DNA from: Paenibacillus glycinis
GTDB lineage: Bacteria > Bacillota > Bacilli > Paenibacillales > Paenibacillaceae
NCBI RefSeq assembly: GCF_009909185.1
Contig: NZ_JAAAMV010000002.1
Location: 1 to 64,000 of the forward strand
Length of the DNA stretch: 64,000 bases
Direction: 5' to 3'
Position 1 is the first letter of the stretch. The number at the start of each line of letters is the position of its first letter. Below, one piece after another: positions 42,953 through 51,014 of this stretch. A program made the translations under genes and the position numbers. Below the pieces are notes generated by a model, which saw nothing but the letters and a program-made list of their open reading frames with translations, ran no database searches and was not told where the DNA came from.

Positions 42953-44344
42953 ATGACACATCTAGAATCGGTAGACACATTGGTTATTGGTTCAGGCACA
43001 GGAGGTTATGTGGCTGCACTGAAATCGGCGCAGCTTGGGATGAAGACGGCCGTTGTCGAACGAGAACAGATTGGTGGGGTATGTACCAATGTAGGTTGCA
43101 TTCCTTCGAAAGCATTAATAGCGGAGGCACATCGCTTCAAATTACGCAAGGAATTGTCCTGTGCATCCGATGCGTCTTCATTCGAGGAGTCGCAAGCTTT
43201 CAAGCAAGCGGTCGTGAACAAGCAGGCTGGCGGAGTGAATTATCTGCTGAAGACGGCCGGCGTAACAGTGATTGAAGGAGAAGCGAGCCTTATCGACGGT
43301 CATACCGCCGTGATTAAACAACAAGACAGCGATCATGAAATCTCGTTCAAACATGTCATCTTGGCGACGGGTTCCCGTCCGATCGAGATCGATGCCGTAC
43401 CTTTTGGCGGCAGGATCTTGTCTTCCACGGAGGCACTGGGACTGACTCAAATTCCTGAGAGCCTGGTGGTCATCGGCGGCGGTTATATCGGCGTTGAATT
43501 GGGACAGATGTATGCGAAATTCAGAACGAAAGTAACGATCCTTGAAGGAGGCGGACAAGTGCTGCCGGGGTTCGAAGCAGAACTTACGCGTCCTGTCGTC
43601 CGGCAGTTAACCGCCGAAGGCGTAACGATCATAACCGAGGCAAAAGTCAATCAATCCGAACAGCATGCAGACGGAGTGACCATTTACTATTCAAAAAACG
43701 AAGAGCAGCAAATGATTAGCGCAGATTACGCGCTAGTGACCGTCGGCAGAAGGCCGAATACGGACGGGAATTTGGGGCTCGAGCACATCGGCTTGATGAC
43801 GACGAACAGAGGATTGATCGAGACGGACGACCAGTGCAGAACTGCGATCCCAAATATTTTCGCGATCGGCGATATTATTAGCGGTCCGGCACTTGCTCAT
43901 AAAGCCTCGTATGAAGCAAAAATCGCTGCAGAAGCGATTGCGGGAAAACAATCCGCGCTTGATTACAAAGCTATTCCGCTTGTCGTCTTTTCCGAACCGG
44001 AGATCGCAAGCATTGGTCTAAGCGAAACGGAATGCAAAGCAAAGGAAATTCCCGTTACGATCGGTAGATCCTCTTTTTCAATTAACGGCAGAGCGTTAGC
44101 GTTAAAGGAAGTGGAGGGTTTCGTGAAAATCGTAGCGGATCAGGCGTCAGGCATTATTGTGGGGGCGCAAATTGTCGGCCCCGAAGCGTCAACGCTTATA
44201 TCGGAATTTGCCTTGGCCATCGAGATGGGAGCGACCCTCGAGGATGTGGCATTAACGATCCATCCTCATCCTACATTGGGCGAAGTGATCATGGAGGCTG
44301 CGGAGAACGCGGTGAATAAAATTAAAAAACAACAAATCGGCTAA
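42953..44344 (+). CDS. lpdA: Dihydrolipoyl dehydrogenase-family flavoprotein
   Basis: A 463-residue class I pyridine nucleotide disulfide oxidoreductase: FAD site VIGSGTGGYVAALKSAQLG near residue 12, redox Cys44 and Cys49 in GGVCTNVGCIPSK, NAD site VIGGGYIGVELGQMYAKF near 178, FAIGDI near 310 and the catalytic HPHPTLGE near 445. All residues for lipoamide dehydrogenase are present. It stands alone, away from 2-oxoacid dehydrogenase genes, so it may serve another disulfide or act in detoxification with its neighbours. GGGAG precedes the ATG at 42953. Confidence 0.9.
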   Translation: MTHLESVDTLVIGSGTGGYVAALKSAQLGMKTAVVEREQIGGVCTNVGCIPSKALIAEAHRFKLRKELSCASDASSFEESQAFKQAVVNKQAGGVNYLLKTAGVTVIEGEASLIDGHTAVIKQQDSDHEISFKHVILATGSRPIEIDAVPFGGRILSSTEALGLTQIPESLVVIGGGYIGVELGQMYAKFRTKVTILEGGGQVLPGFEAELTRPVVRQLTAEGVTIITEAKVNQSEQHADGVTIYYSKNEEQQMISADYALVTVGRRPNTDGNLGLEHIGLMTTNRGLIETDDQCRTAIPNIFAIGDIISGPALAHKASYEAKIAAEAIAGKQSALDYKAIPLVVFSEPEIASIGLSETECKAKEIPVTIGRSSFSINGRALALKEVEGFVKIVADQASGIIVGAQIVGPEASTLISEFALAIEMGATLEDVALTIHPHPTLGEVIMEAAENAVNKIKKQQIG

Positions 44345-44425
44345 ATAGCGTGTTCACCAACATTCCGGGGATAAAGACACAATATTATATTAAAGTACAT
44401 TAGCCAGAAGGATGGGGACAACACA

Positions 44426-44518
44426 ATGAACGTTAAATTTGCAGAGCATTGCATCGATCATGGACAAGGCAGCCTCTATGCACGAGATGACGCAGCTAAA
44501 GGAGTGGAAATCCTATGA
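44426..44518 (+). pseudogene. Truncated start of a third alpha/beta hydrolase paralogue
   Basis: After AGAAGGATGGGG, ATG at 44426 encodes NVKFAEHCIDHGQGSLYARD then DAAKGVEIL and a stop. AEHxIDxGQGSxYxRD is the N-terminal signature of the hydrolases at 34470 and 40374. The stop overlaps the start of the next hydrolase (ATGA), so this 30-codon stub now reads into that gene and may serve as a translational leader. Confidence 0.75.
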
Positions 44519-45432
44519 ACCAGAACAACATGAATGAGGCAGAAGCAGCAAAAAAGGACTTAGCATCTTCGTCAAAGATGGAGATTGGCGAGTTGCAGGT
44601 CAGTTCGGATATCAAGCTTCGCCATATGGTCTATCGTCCTGCCCATCCGAAGGCTACAGTGTTGTTCCTACACGGCTTCCCGGAGTCGATGTATGCGTGG
44701 ATGCCGATTGCCGAACTGTTGTCGAGCGATTATGAAGTTCATGCGTTCGACTGGCCCGGTTACGGACAATCCTCACGTCCGAGCGCCGATCGCTTTTCCT
44801 ATGCGCCGATAGACTATGCCGAGGTGCTGGAACAATATATCCGCGCTTCCGGTATCGACAGCTCGAAACTGGTGATTTACGCAACCGATATTGGGGCTTT
44901 GCCGGCGTTACTGGCCGCTCTGGAACAGCCAGATATCGCGAGGAAGATTATCGTCGGAGATTTTGCGCCGTTCAACCGGCCCCAATACATGTGGGGAAAC
45001 CTGGTGGCCCTGAAATCAAAGCCCTCGTCCGATGTCGCGCGTGCTGCATTGAACCAGACCAGAGATGAAGTGCTGGCAAACGCGTTCTTCTTTGACGATC
45101 CGGCAGAGGAGCGCTACATGTTGCCCCAAGAATTCAAGGACGATATAGCAAAAGGGTGGGACGGCGATATCACAGCGGCCGACGCGTTCTATCACTACTA
45201 CTCTCACTTCACTCGCGACCAGGACTATTTTGAAGCCAATATGTCGAAGCTTAACGTCCCCGTGAAAGTCGTGTGGGGCGAAAAGGATAACTACATCAAG
45301 AAGGAAATGGGCGTCGAGCTCGCTGAGCGTAATAATTTAAACCTTACGATTCTCCCTAGTCTCGGCCATTATCCGCATCTGCAAGCACCCAAGCAGACCG
45401 CGGACGAGCTTCGAGCCGAAATTGAAGGTTGA
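44515..45432 (+). CDS. Alpha/beta hydrolase (haloalkane-dehalogenase-like)
   Basis: A 305-residue hydrolase distinct from the two paralogues: LFLHGFPESMYAWMPIAELL near residue 50 (HGFPES oxyanion loop), HAFDWPGYGQSSRP, nucleophile region VIYATDIGALPALLAAL near 122 (Asp), VVWGEKDNYIKKEMG and LPSLGHYPHLQAP at the end. AAAGGAGTGG precedes the ATG. It overlaps the preceding stub gene. Confidence 0.88.
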   Translation: MNQNNMNEAEAAKKDLASSSKMEIGELQVSSDIKLRHMVYRPAHPKATVLFLHGFPESMYAWMPIAELLSSDYEVHAFDWPGYGQSSRPSADRFSYAPIDYAEVLEQYIRASGIDSSKLVIYATDIGALPALLAALEQPDIARKIIVGDFAPFNRPQYMWGNLVALKSKPSSDVARAALNQTRDEVLANAFFFDDPAEERYMLPQEFKDDIAKGWDGDITAADAFYHYYSHFTRDQDYFEANMSKLNVPVKVVWGEKDNYIKKEMGVELAERNNLNLTILPSLGHYPHLQAPKQTADELRAEIEG

Positions 45433-45548
45433 TGTTCGCCAAGCTGGCAGTATGGTGAACTATCAGGAAATTGCCGGCCAACTCGACATAGACGATATTT
45501 CAGAATACGTTGATATATAGTCAGAATTCAGATCGCCGTCTTATTAAA

Positions 45549-45583
45549 AAATAACCATCGCCAATGAGCGATGGTTATTTTCT
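45549..45583 (+). terminator. Intrinsic terminator after the hydrolase gene
   Basis: AATAACCATCGC - CAAT - GAGCGATGGTTATT followed by TTC. The same core stem (AACCATCGCT/AGCGATGGTT) occurs at 25357. As there, a composite-repeat copy follows within 25 bp. Confidence 0.8.
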
Positions 45584-45603
45584 AATAAGACGAGAAATGG
45601 GCA

Positions 45604-45777
45604 ATGAGATAAAGTTCTTGTCATTTATGACTGTCGGATGACAAGAACATTGCCTCATATAAAGCTACGTAAATCGCAGCTTTTTTATGTTGTGACATCA
45701 AGTTCTTGTCAAGAGCCATTGACAAGAACTTGATGTCATTCCCGATTCCGACAAGAACTTGATGTCATTGCCGACAA
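45604..45777 (+). repeat. Composite palindromic repeat, copy 7 (covarying arms)
   Basis: Head GATAAAGTTCTTGTCATTTATG, right arm CTGTCGGATGACAAGAAC, middle AAGCTACGTAAATCGCAGCTTTTTT (both arms altered), hairpin B GACATCAAGTTCTTGTCA...TGACAAGAACTTGATGTC, then a trailing unit CCGACAAGAACTTGATGTCATTGCCGACA in pieces. In this copy GGGATC/GATCCC of other copies has become GACATC/GATGTC on both sides. Confidence 0.9.
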
Positions 45778-46004
45778 CAGTTCCAAGCAGAACGTAGGTG
45801 CGCGTCAAGGTTAATTTACATAGCGTTGGAATTTAGTTCCTGCGTACGAACCTACATCGCCGCATGTAGCTACGCGTGCTCTTTTTTGAGTATGACTGTT
45901 CCAATTTTTACGGCGAATGCAGACATAGTGTCGTTTGGAGACGGAGAAGGTATGAAAGCCCCTTCGGAGGCAGCGGGAGAGCCAATTTGAATCTGTACCG
46001 GCTT

Positions 46005-46190
46005 TTCGGTTGGCAGGAAACTTGACCCGGCGCCAGTTGTTCCCGGCTCTTCAAAGCCAATATGATCGTCATCTGCGCATACTTGCTCATATCGACGGAT
46101 GCCATCTCCGTGAGCGTAGTAAAGAATGCTTAATGGATCAGCATGACCTGCAAGTTGTCGCCAATTACGATGGCTGCGAAGTTGATGACC
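46005..46190 (-). pseudogene. VOC-family protein remnant
   Basis: On the - strand, ASVDMSKYAQMTIILALKSRE and, in another frame, IGDNLQVMLI-like sequence match the intact VOC gene at 3364 (VDTSKYAQMTIALAFESRE) closely at DNA level. Both ends and the frame are destroyed. The rest of 45778-46296 shows no other gene. Confidence 0.78.
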
Positions 46191-46410
46191 GGCCAGAGCA
46201 AGCTGCTGGGTTATCAAGGGAGATTAAGAATAATAGGACCTTAGCTATGGCTCAATGGAGTACTATCGGGATTTCCAAATAATAGTATACTTTAACATTG
46301 GTACTGACGATTCTGATTGTCATTCTGGTCATTTTCCGAGGCGGTTCGCCTGCAATTAGTGCGAAGAACAAGCGTGAGATTGATTTGGCAAGCGAATATT
46401 GAGTAGACGA

Positions 46411-46437
46411 GCCTGTTGGTGACCCAACAGGCTTTTT
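46411..46437 (+). terminator. Intrinsic terminator with short membrane-like frame before it
   Basis: GCCTGTTGG - TGA - CCCAACAGGC followed by TTTTTCG. Just upstream, 46285-46391 is an open stretch without a start codon ending in one hydrophobic helix (TILIVILVIFRGG) and a charged tail; it looks like the 3' end of a lost membrane-protein gene. Confidence 0.8.
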
Positions 46438-46620
46438 CGTGGAAAGATATCTGGACCAAAGCTTGTTTTTGGAAGTGCGTAGCTGTAAGCTCGTGAAACA
46501 GACTAGCCGAATCATGCCACTCTGGACTCATATGGGCTGTACGGGAATTTCATGCTCATTTCATAATTGATCGGTACATTGATGATTGATGTTCTATGGA
46601 TGCTACAGGAGGTAAGAGTC

Positions 46621-47214
46621 ATGCGTATCTTGCTGGCGGAGGATGATGAAATGCTTGGGGAACTAACCGAGCATCAGCTGAAGCGGCAATATCATGTTGT
46701 CGATTGGATGAAAGATGGCCGTCAGGCGAAGGCAGCATTGGCAGCCGGTCGGTATGACGTCTTCGTGCTGGATTGGATCATGCCCGAGGTGACGGGTTTA
46801 GAGCTCGTACGGGAGATCCGCAGAAGCGAGGAACATACGCCCATACTTCTATTGACGGCGCGGGATGCCGTTCATGACCGGGTAGAAGGGCTGCGAGCAG
46901 GGGCAGACGACTATATGATCAAACCGTTTGCGTTCGAGGAAGTGGAAGCGCGCTTATTCGCTCTGTTTCGGCGGCAGGATCGGGGATACCGATCGTCGGA
47001 TACGATCAACTTAGGAGATATCCGTCATGCGGGACAAGTCCTTTCACGGGAGCAGCTGCTGGATCAGGTGTGGGGGCTCGAGTCGGATGTGACGCTGAAT
47101 GCCGTCGATGCCACGATCAAATTGCTGCGCAAAAAAGTGGCCGGGCCTTATGAATCAAAATGCATTCAAAGCGTCTACGGCGTAGGATACCTGTTTAGTA
47201 TAGGTGGGGAATGA
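46621..47214 (+). CDS. OmpR-family response regulator with shortened DNA-binding domain
   Basis: A 197-residue regulator. The receiver domain is complete: acidic pair E7-D8-D9, phosphoacceptor Asp51 (VLDWIMPE), Thr of LLLTARD and Lys of IKPFAFEE. The winged-helix domain is short: NLGDIRHA joins directly to GQVLSREQLLDQVWG, so about 30 residues (strands and first helix, normally ending ELTPKEFxLL) are missing in frame. The recognition helix and wing (VDATIKLLRKKV, VYGVGYLF) remain. DNA binding may be impaired. AGGAGG precedes the ATG. It overlaps the kinase gene. Confidence 0.88.
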   Translation: MRILLAEDDEMLGELTEHQLKRQYHVVDWMKDGRQAKAALAAGRYDVFVLDWIMPEVTGLELVREIRRSEEHTPILLLTARDAVHDRVEGLRAGADDYMIKPFAFEEVEARLFALFRRQDRGYRSSDTINLGDIRHAGQVLSREQLLDQVWGLESDVTLNAVDATIKLLRKKVAGPYESKCIQSVYGVGYLFSIGGE

Positions 47215-48578
47215 GGACCATGTTCAAACGGACGCGAACCCGGTTAACGCGAGAGTTCTCGCTTACCATCGGCGTTATTCTTATGGTCTCCGCGATTTTT
47301 TCCTTATGGGTGGTACAGCAAATGCTGACATCGACGGAAGACAATCAGCTGGACTCATTAAGAAATCAGTATGAGGCGGAGCTGCAGAAACTGATCCAGT
47401 CTCCTAAAGGTAAGCTGTTGTTCGATCCTTCGGCGGATAGGGACAAGGTGAATTCGTTCTATGATCCTGGAGGGCTGCAGCTTGACCAGATGGCATGGCT
47501 GCTCGATTCGAACGGTGAAATAATTTTTCAGTCCTCGGCATCCAGCAAAGACCCGGGTGAGGCGGATTTTCCGCTGACGGCGCTTTTACCCAACCTTCTC
47601 GCGGAACCGGATCATGTTTATCGGAATGTAAGCGCCGATGGAAGAACCTTCCGAATTGGCGGAACGATCATTCCGAATGGTGTAATCAAGGACTACAGGA
47701 TAATCGTTGCGCAGGAAGTGACGAATGATAACGAGCTTTTAGCTCAGCTGCGATGGGCGTTTGCGGGGTTCGCCCTGCTCATGCTTGCCGTCGGGGGAGC
47801 GGCCGGGTTTATATTGGCGGGCCGATCGATGGGGCCGATCGTACAAGCCTTCCAGCGACAAGAACAGTTTACGTCCGATGCATCGCATGAGCTGCGGACG
47901 CCGCTTAGCATTTTGAAATCTGCCTACGAGGTGTTGGAAGAGCAGAGCGATAAGCTGCCGGACTTCCATCGGAATGTATTGATGAAGTTTGGACGGGAAA
48001 TCCATCATATGAGCCGGCTCGTCGAGAATTTGCTCGTGCTTGCGCGAAGCGACAACGGGCGGCTTGAGCTGGTTGTCTCGCGTTTCTCACTGCGTTACAC
48101 GATCCGCCAAGTGATGGAGCAATTGGAGCCGATTGCGGCATCCAAGCATGTGCAGCTGGTATGGGAGAACCGTCAAAGCGCATCGGTTGAGGACGAAGCG
48201 ATGATTCAAGCGGACGAAGTACGCATTCGGCAGCTCATCCTCATTCTGATCGAGAATGCAATCCAGTACAACCGGGAAGGCGGCAGCGTTACCGTTTCCT
48301 TGGAAACGAATCCACAAAAGGCATCCTTTATCGTCAGGGATACAGGGATTGGCATTGAAAACGAGCATCTGCCTCGTGTGTTCGAGCGGTTTTATCGGAT
48401 GGATAAAGCCCGGACCCGCCGGTCGGAAGGGACAGGCCTCGGGCTTGCGATCGCCAAACAAATCGTCGATGCGCACCGGGCAAGGATAGAAGTGTGGAGT
48501 ACCCCCCAGGTCGGTACAACTTTTCGCGTAACGCTTCCGAGCATTTCAGATTCTTTTCAGAATGTTGTTTTATCTTAA
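47211..48578 (+). CDS. Sensor histidine kinase
   Basis: A 455-residue membrane kinase. Two helices (LTIGVILMVSAIFSLWVV near 20, and AFAGFALLMLAVGGAAGFIL near 190) flank an extracytoplasmic sensor of about 140 residues. The H-box is SDASHELRTPLS with His226, N-box LIENAIQYN, G1 VRDTGIGI, F-box FERFYR and G2 GTGLGLAIAK. It overlaps the response regulator by four bases (ATGA). The stimulus is unknown; the secreted repeat protein just downstream may be a target or a ligand-binding partner. Confidence 0.92.
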   Translation: MRTMFKRTRTRLTREFSLTIGVILMVSAIFSLWVVQQMLTSTEDNQLDSLRNQYEAELQKLIQSPKGKLLFDPSADRDKVNSFYDPGGLQLDQMAWLLDSNGEIIFQSSASSKDPGEADFPLTALLPNLLAEPDHVYRNVSADGRTFRIGGTIIPNGVIKDYRIIVAQEVTNDNELLAQLRWAFAGFALLMLAVGGAAGFILAGRSMGPIVQAFQRQEQFTSDASHELRTPLSILKSAYEVLEEQSDKLPDFHRNVLMKFGREIHHMSRLVENLLVLARSDNGRLELVVSRFSLRYTIRQVMEQLEPIAASKHVQLVWENRQSASVEDEAMIQADEVRIRQLILILIENAIQYNREGGSVTVSLETNPQKASFIVRDTGIGIENEHLPRVFERFYRMDKARTRRSEGTGLGLAIAKQIVDAHRARIEVWSTPQVGTTFRVTLPSISDSFQNVVLS

Positions 48579-48634
48579 ACGATGCAGCCTCCCGGCTGTA
48601 AGGAAGGCAAATCCAAATAAGGATGGGATAATCC

Positions 48635-50038
48635 ATGAGGAAGAATTGGAAGCTCGCCGGCGCAGCAATGCTGATCGCGATCGCAGTGCCGGTAACCGCT
48701 TATGCGGCAGACAACCTGAACGGCAAATCGCAGGAGGATAAGAAGGCAAGCTATGCGGATTCCCAACAGACAGCGCCAGCCGGCAAGCAAGGAGAGAAGC
48801 CGGATCCGGGCAAAGCGAATAAGCTGAAGCTGGATTTGAAAGCCATCGCTTCATCGAAGCTCGGACTGGATCAAGCGGCTTTCGAGCAAGCGCAAAAAGA
48901 CGGCAAGTCGCTCGCAGACATCGCGAAAGAAAAAGGCAAAGCGCTTCAACCGCTGATCGATGAGCTGACGAAGGAAATCAGCGATGAGATTCAGGCGAAT
49001 CTCGATCCGAAGGATCTTACGGCGGAGGAAAAGGCGAATGTGAAGAAGAAAGCTGCGATGGAGGCAGAACGCATCTTCGCAATTCCGCTTAATCAAGAGA
49101 GCGATAAGCAGCAAGGCAGCTGGAATTTGGCAGCGGCTCTTGCATTAGTCGGAATCGATAAGGCCGCTTTCGCCGATCAGGTACACGTGGGCAAATCGTT
49201 CGCCGATATCGCTAAGGATCACGGCGTATCCCGTCAGCAGCTGATCGATGCGCTGTTGTCCGATGTAATCGCTAAAATCGATGAAGCGAAGGCAAACGGT
49301 GATTTGACGCAAGCGCAAGCCGATAAGCAGAAGCAGGCAGCACTGACCGATGTCGAAGATCTCGTCGACCATACGCAGTCGCTGTTCATGAAGAAGGAGA
49401 GCTTGGTAGTTGAACGGGGCAAAGGCGATAAAGGGGAATCGGACAAAGGGATAACCATCGATTTTGAGCAAACTGCTTCAACTAAGCTTGGTCTGGACAA
49501 AGCAGCCTTCCAACAAGCCGTGAAGGACGGCAAGTCACTGGCTGACATCGCGAAAGAGAAAGGGAAAGCGCTTCAGCCGTTGATCGATGAGTTAACGAAG
49601 GAAATCAGCGATGAAATTCAGGCGAAGCACAGCCCGGAGGTTCTTACGGCCGAGGAGAAAGAGAACGTGAAGAAGAAGGCCGCGATGGAAGCGCAGCGCG
49701 TCTTCACCACTCCGCTTAACGAGGAGCAAGGGAAGGAGCAGGGCAGCGGCGAGTACAATATGCAAGCCGCCTTAGCACTGCTCGGCATCGACAAAGCTAC
49801 TTTCGCCGAACAGGTCCAAGCAGGCAAATCGTTCGCGGACATCGCCAAGGATCACAACGTATCCCGTCAGAAGCTGATCGATACGCTTGTTTCCGACTTC
49901 ACTACCAAAATCGACGATGTAAAAGCACAAGGAGATATCACGCAGGAACAAGCCGATCAGAAGAAGCAGGCAGTGCTTAAGGAAGCAGAAGATTTTGTGG
50001 ATCATACGCAGACGATGTTTGAGAAGAAGATAAAGTAA
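48635..50038 (+). CDS. Secreted repeat protein (GKSxADIAK repeats)
   Basis: A 467-residue protein with a signal peptide (cut near AYAAD) and four copies of a roughly 50-residue helical module: A-S-x-K-L-G-L-D-x-A-A-F, then DGKSLADIAKEKG or VGKSFADIAKDHG, then LIDELTKEI or LIDALLSDV. Modules 1 and 3 are near copies, as are 2 and 4, so an AB unit of about 200 residues was duplicated. Lys, Asp and Glu are abundant. No known catalytic motif. It follows the kinase by 56 bp and may be co-transcribed. Exported to the wall or medium. Confidence 0.85.
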   Translation: MRKNWKLAGAAMLIAIAVPVTAYAADNLNGKSQEDKKASYADSQQTAPAGKQGEKPDPGKANKLKLDLKAIASSKLGLDQAAFEQAQKDGKSLADIAKEKGKALQPLIDELTKEISDEIQANLDPKDLTAEEKANVKKKAAMEAERIFAIPLNQESDKQQGSWNLAAALALVGIDKAAFADQVHVGKSFADIAKDHGVSRQQLIDALLSDVIAKIDEAKANGDLTQAQADKQKQAALTDVEDLVDHTQSLFMKKESLVVERGKGDKGESDKGITIDFEQTASTKLGLDKAAFQQAVKDGKSLADIAKEKGKALQPLIDELTKEISDEIQAKHSPEVLTAEEKENVKKKAAMEAQRVFTTPLNEEQGKEQGSGEYNMQAALALLGIDKATFAEQVQAGKSFADIAKDHNVSRQKLIDTLVSDFTTKIDDVKAQGDITQEQADQKKQAVLKEAEDFVDHTQTMFEKKIK

Positions 50039-50158
50039 TCGTCTAGAAATGAATGTTCGGTGACTGATGCTCCTCATGCGGTAGACAGGCGAAGTGCGAA
50101 AACCTGCTATGGTGTGGGGAGTTTTTTCATGGGCAAATACGCAATGGCGATGACTCAT

Positions 50159-50343
50159 TTATGACATCAAGTTCTTGTCAACCGACAGTCATCAAGATCT
50201 GTCGGGTGACAAGAACATTATCTCATTAATGGCCGCTTATATCGCGGCTTTTTGTATTTATGGGATCAAGTTCTTGTCAAAATAAAATGACAAGAACTTG
50301 ATCCCATTACCGAAATTGACAAGATCTTGATCTCATTGCCGAC
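50159..50343 (+). repeat. Composite palindromic repeat, copy 8 (most complete)
   Basis: Hairpin A: GTTCTTGTCAACCGACA...TGTCGGGTGACAAGAAC. Middle: GGCCGCTTATATCGCGGCTTTTTG. Hairpin B: GGGATCAAGTTCTTGTCA - AAATAAAA-type loop - TGACAAGAACTTGATCCC. Trailing unit: TTGACAAGATCTTGATCTC then ATTGCCGAC. It lies 120 bp after the repeat-protein gene. Confidence 0.92.
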
Positions 50344-50372
50344 GCAAGTGCAGCGTCTTACTCAGGCTAAGA

Positions 50373-50530
50373 CTAAATGTACATAGCCATGAAAGGATTG
50401 GGAAATGCTAGAACAAGCTGGGCTGTAGGCTGAACGACCAACTCATTCACGTCGACATCTTCCGGCTGCTCAAGCGCATGTTCTATAGCACGCACGATGG
50501 CGGAAGCCGGTAAGGCGTCGCGCCGGCTTC
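50373..50530 (-). pseudogene. SDR C-terminal remnant
   Basis: On the - strand, ASAIVRAIEHALEQPEDVDV and NELVVQPTAQ form the C-terminal end of a YdfG-like SDR, then a stop. The Rossmann core is absent. Confidence 0.7.
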
Positions 50531-50532
50531 CG

Positions 50533-50866
50533 TAATTCATTTGACGCAGTTCATACTTGGATTATTGAGAATGATTCATCTTTTGTTGGCAGCGTAGCTC
50601 TGAAACCAACGTTAGACGGTTATTTATTGGAACATTTTTATATTCATCCCAATTACCAAGGTAAAGGTATCCGTAGTCATCTATTAAAAAATTTGCTTGA
50701 ACAAAATGATGTAAAAGGAAAACGTGTCACATTAAATGTCTTACAAGGAAGCTCTGCTAAACGTCTTTATGAACGGTTTGGTTTTAAAGTGGAGAGTGAG
50801 GATCTCGTAGACCTTTACATGTCTTTGAATGTAGCGGGAAATAATAGAAATGCCGAGGGCGTGTAA
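50533..50866 (+). pseudogene. GNAT acetyltransferase, 5'-truncated
   Basis: The open frame gives TWIIENDSSFVGSVALKPTL, HFYIHPNYQGKGIRSHLL (acetyl-CoA motif) and QGSSAKRLYERFGFKVESED, i.e. the C-terminal two thirds of a GNAT domain. The first strand and helix are missing and there is no start site. It is AT-rich compared with neighbours. Confidence 0.78.
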
Positions 50867-50964
50867 TAATGTTCTAAAATGTTCTCCCTAACGTGGAATA
50901 TTCGCCTTGGCCGGCAAGGTATCGGGGATATGCTCGACGTGTTTGCAGAAAAAAACGTTAAATA

Positions 50965-50985
50965 AGCCGGTCATAATGACCGGCT
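50965..50985. terminator. Perfect palindromic hairpin after the hydrolase
   Basis: AGCCGGTCAT - A - ATGACCGGCT, 30 bp beyond the stop codon of the convergent hydrolase gene. On the - strand it is followed by TATTTAACG, on the + strand by GAATTTC; a weak bidirectional terminator. Confidence 0.55.
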
Positions 50986-51014
50986 GAATTTCTATCGGAC
51001 TTTTTTGAGCAAGA

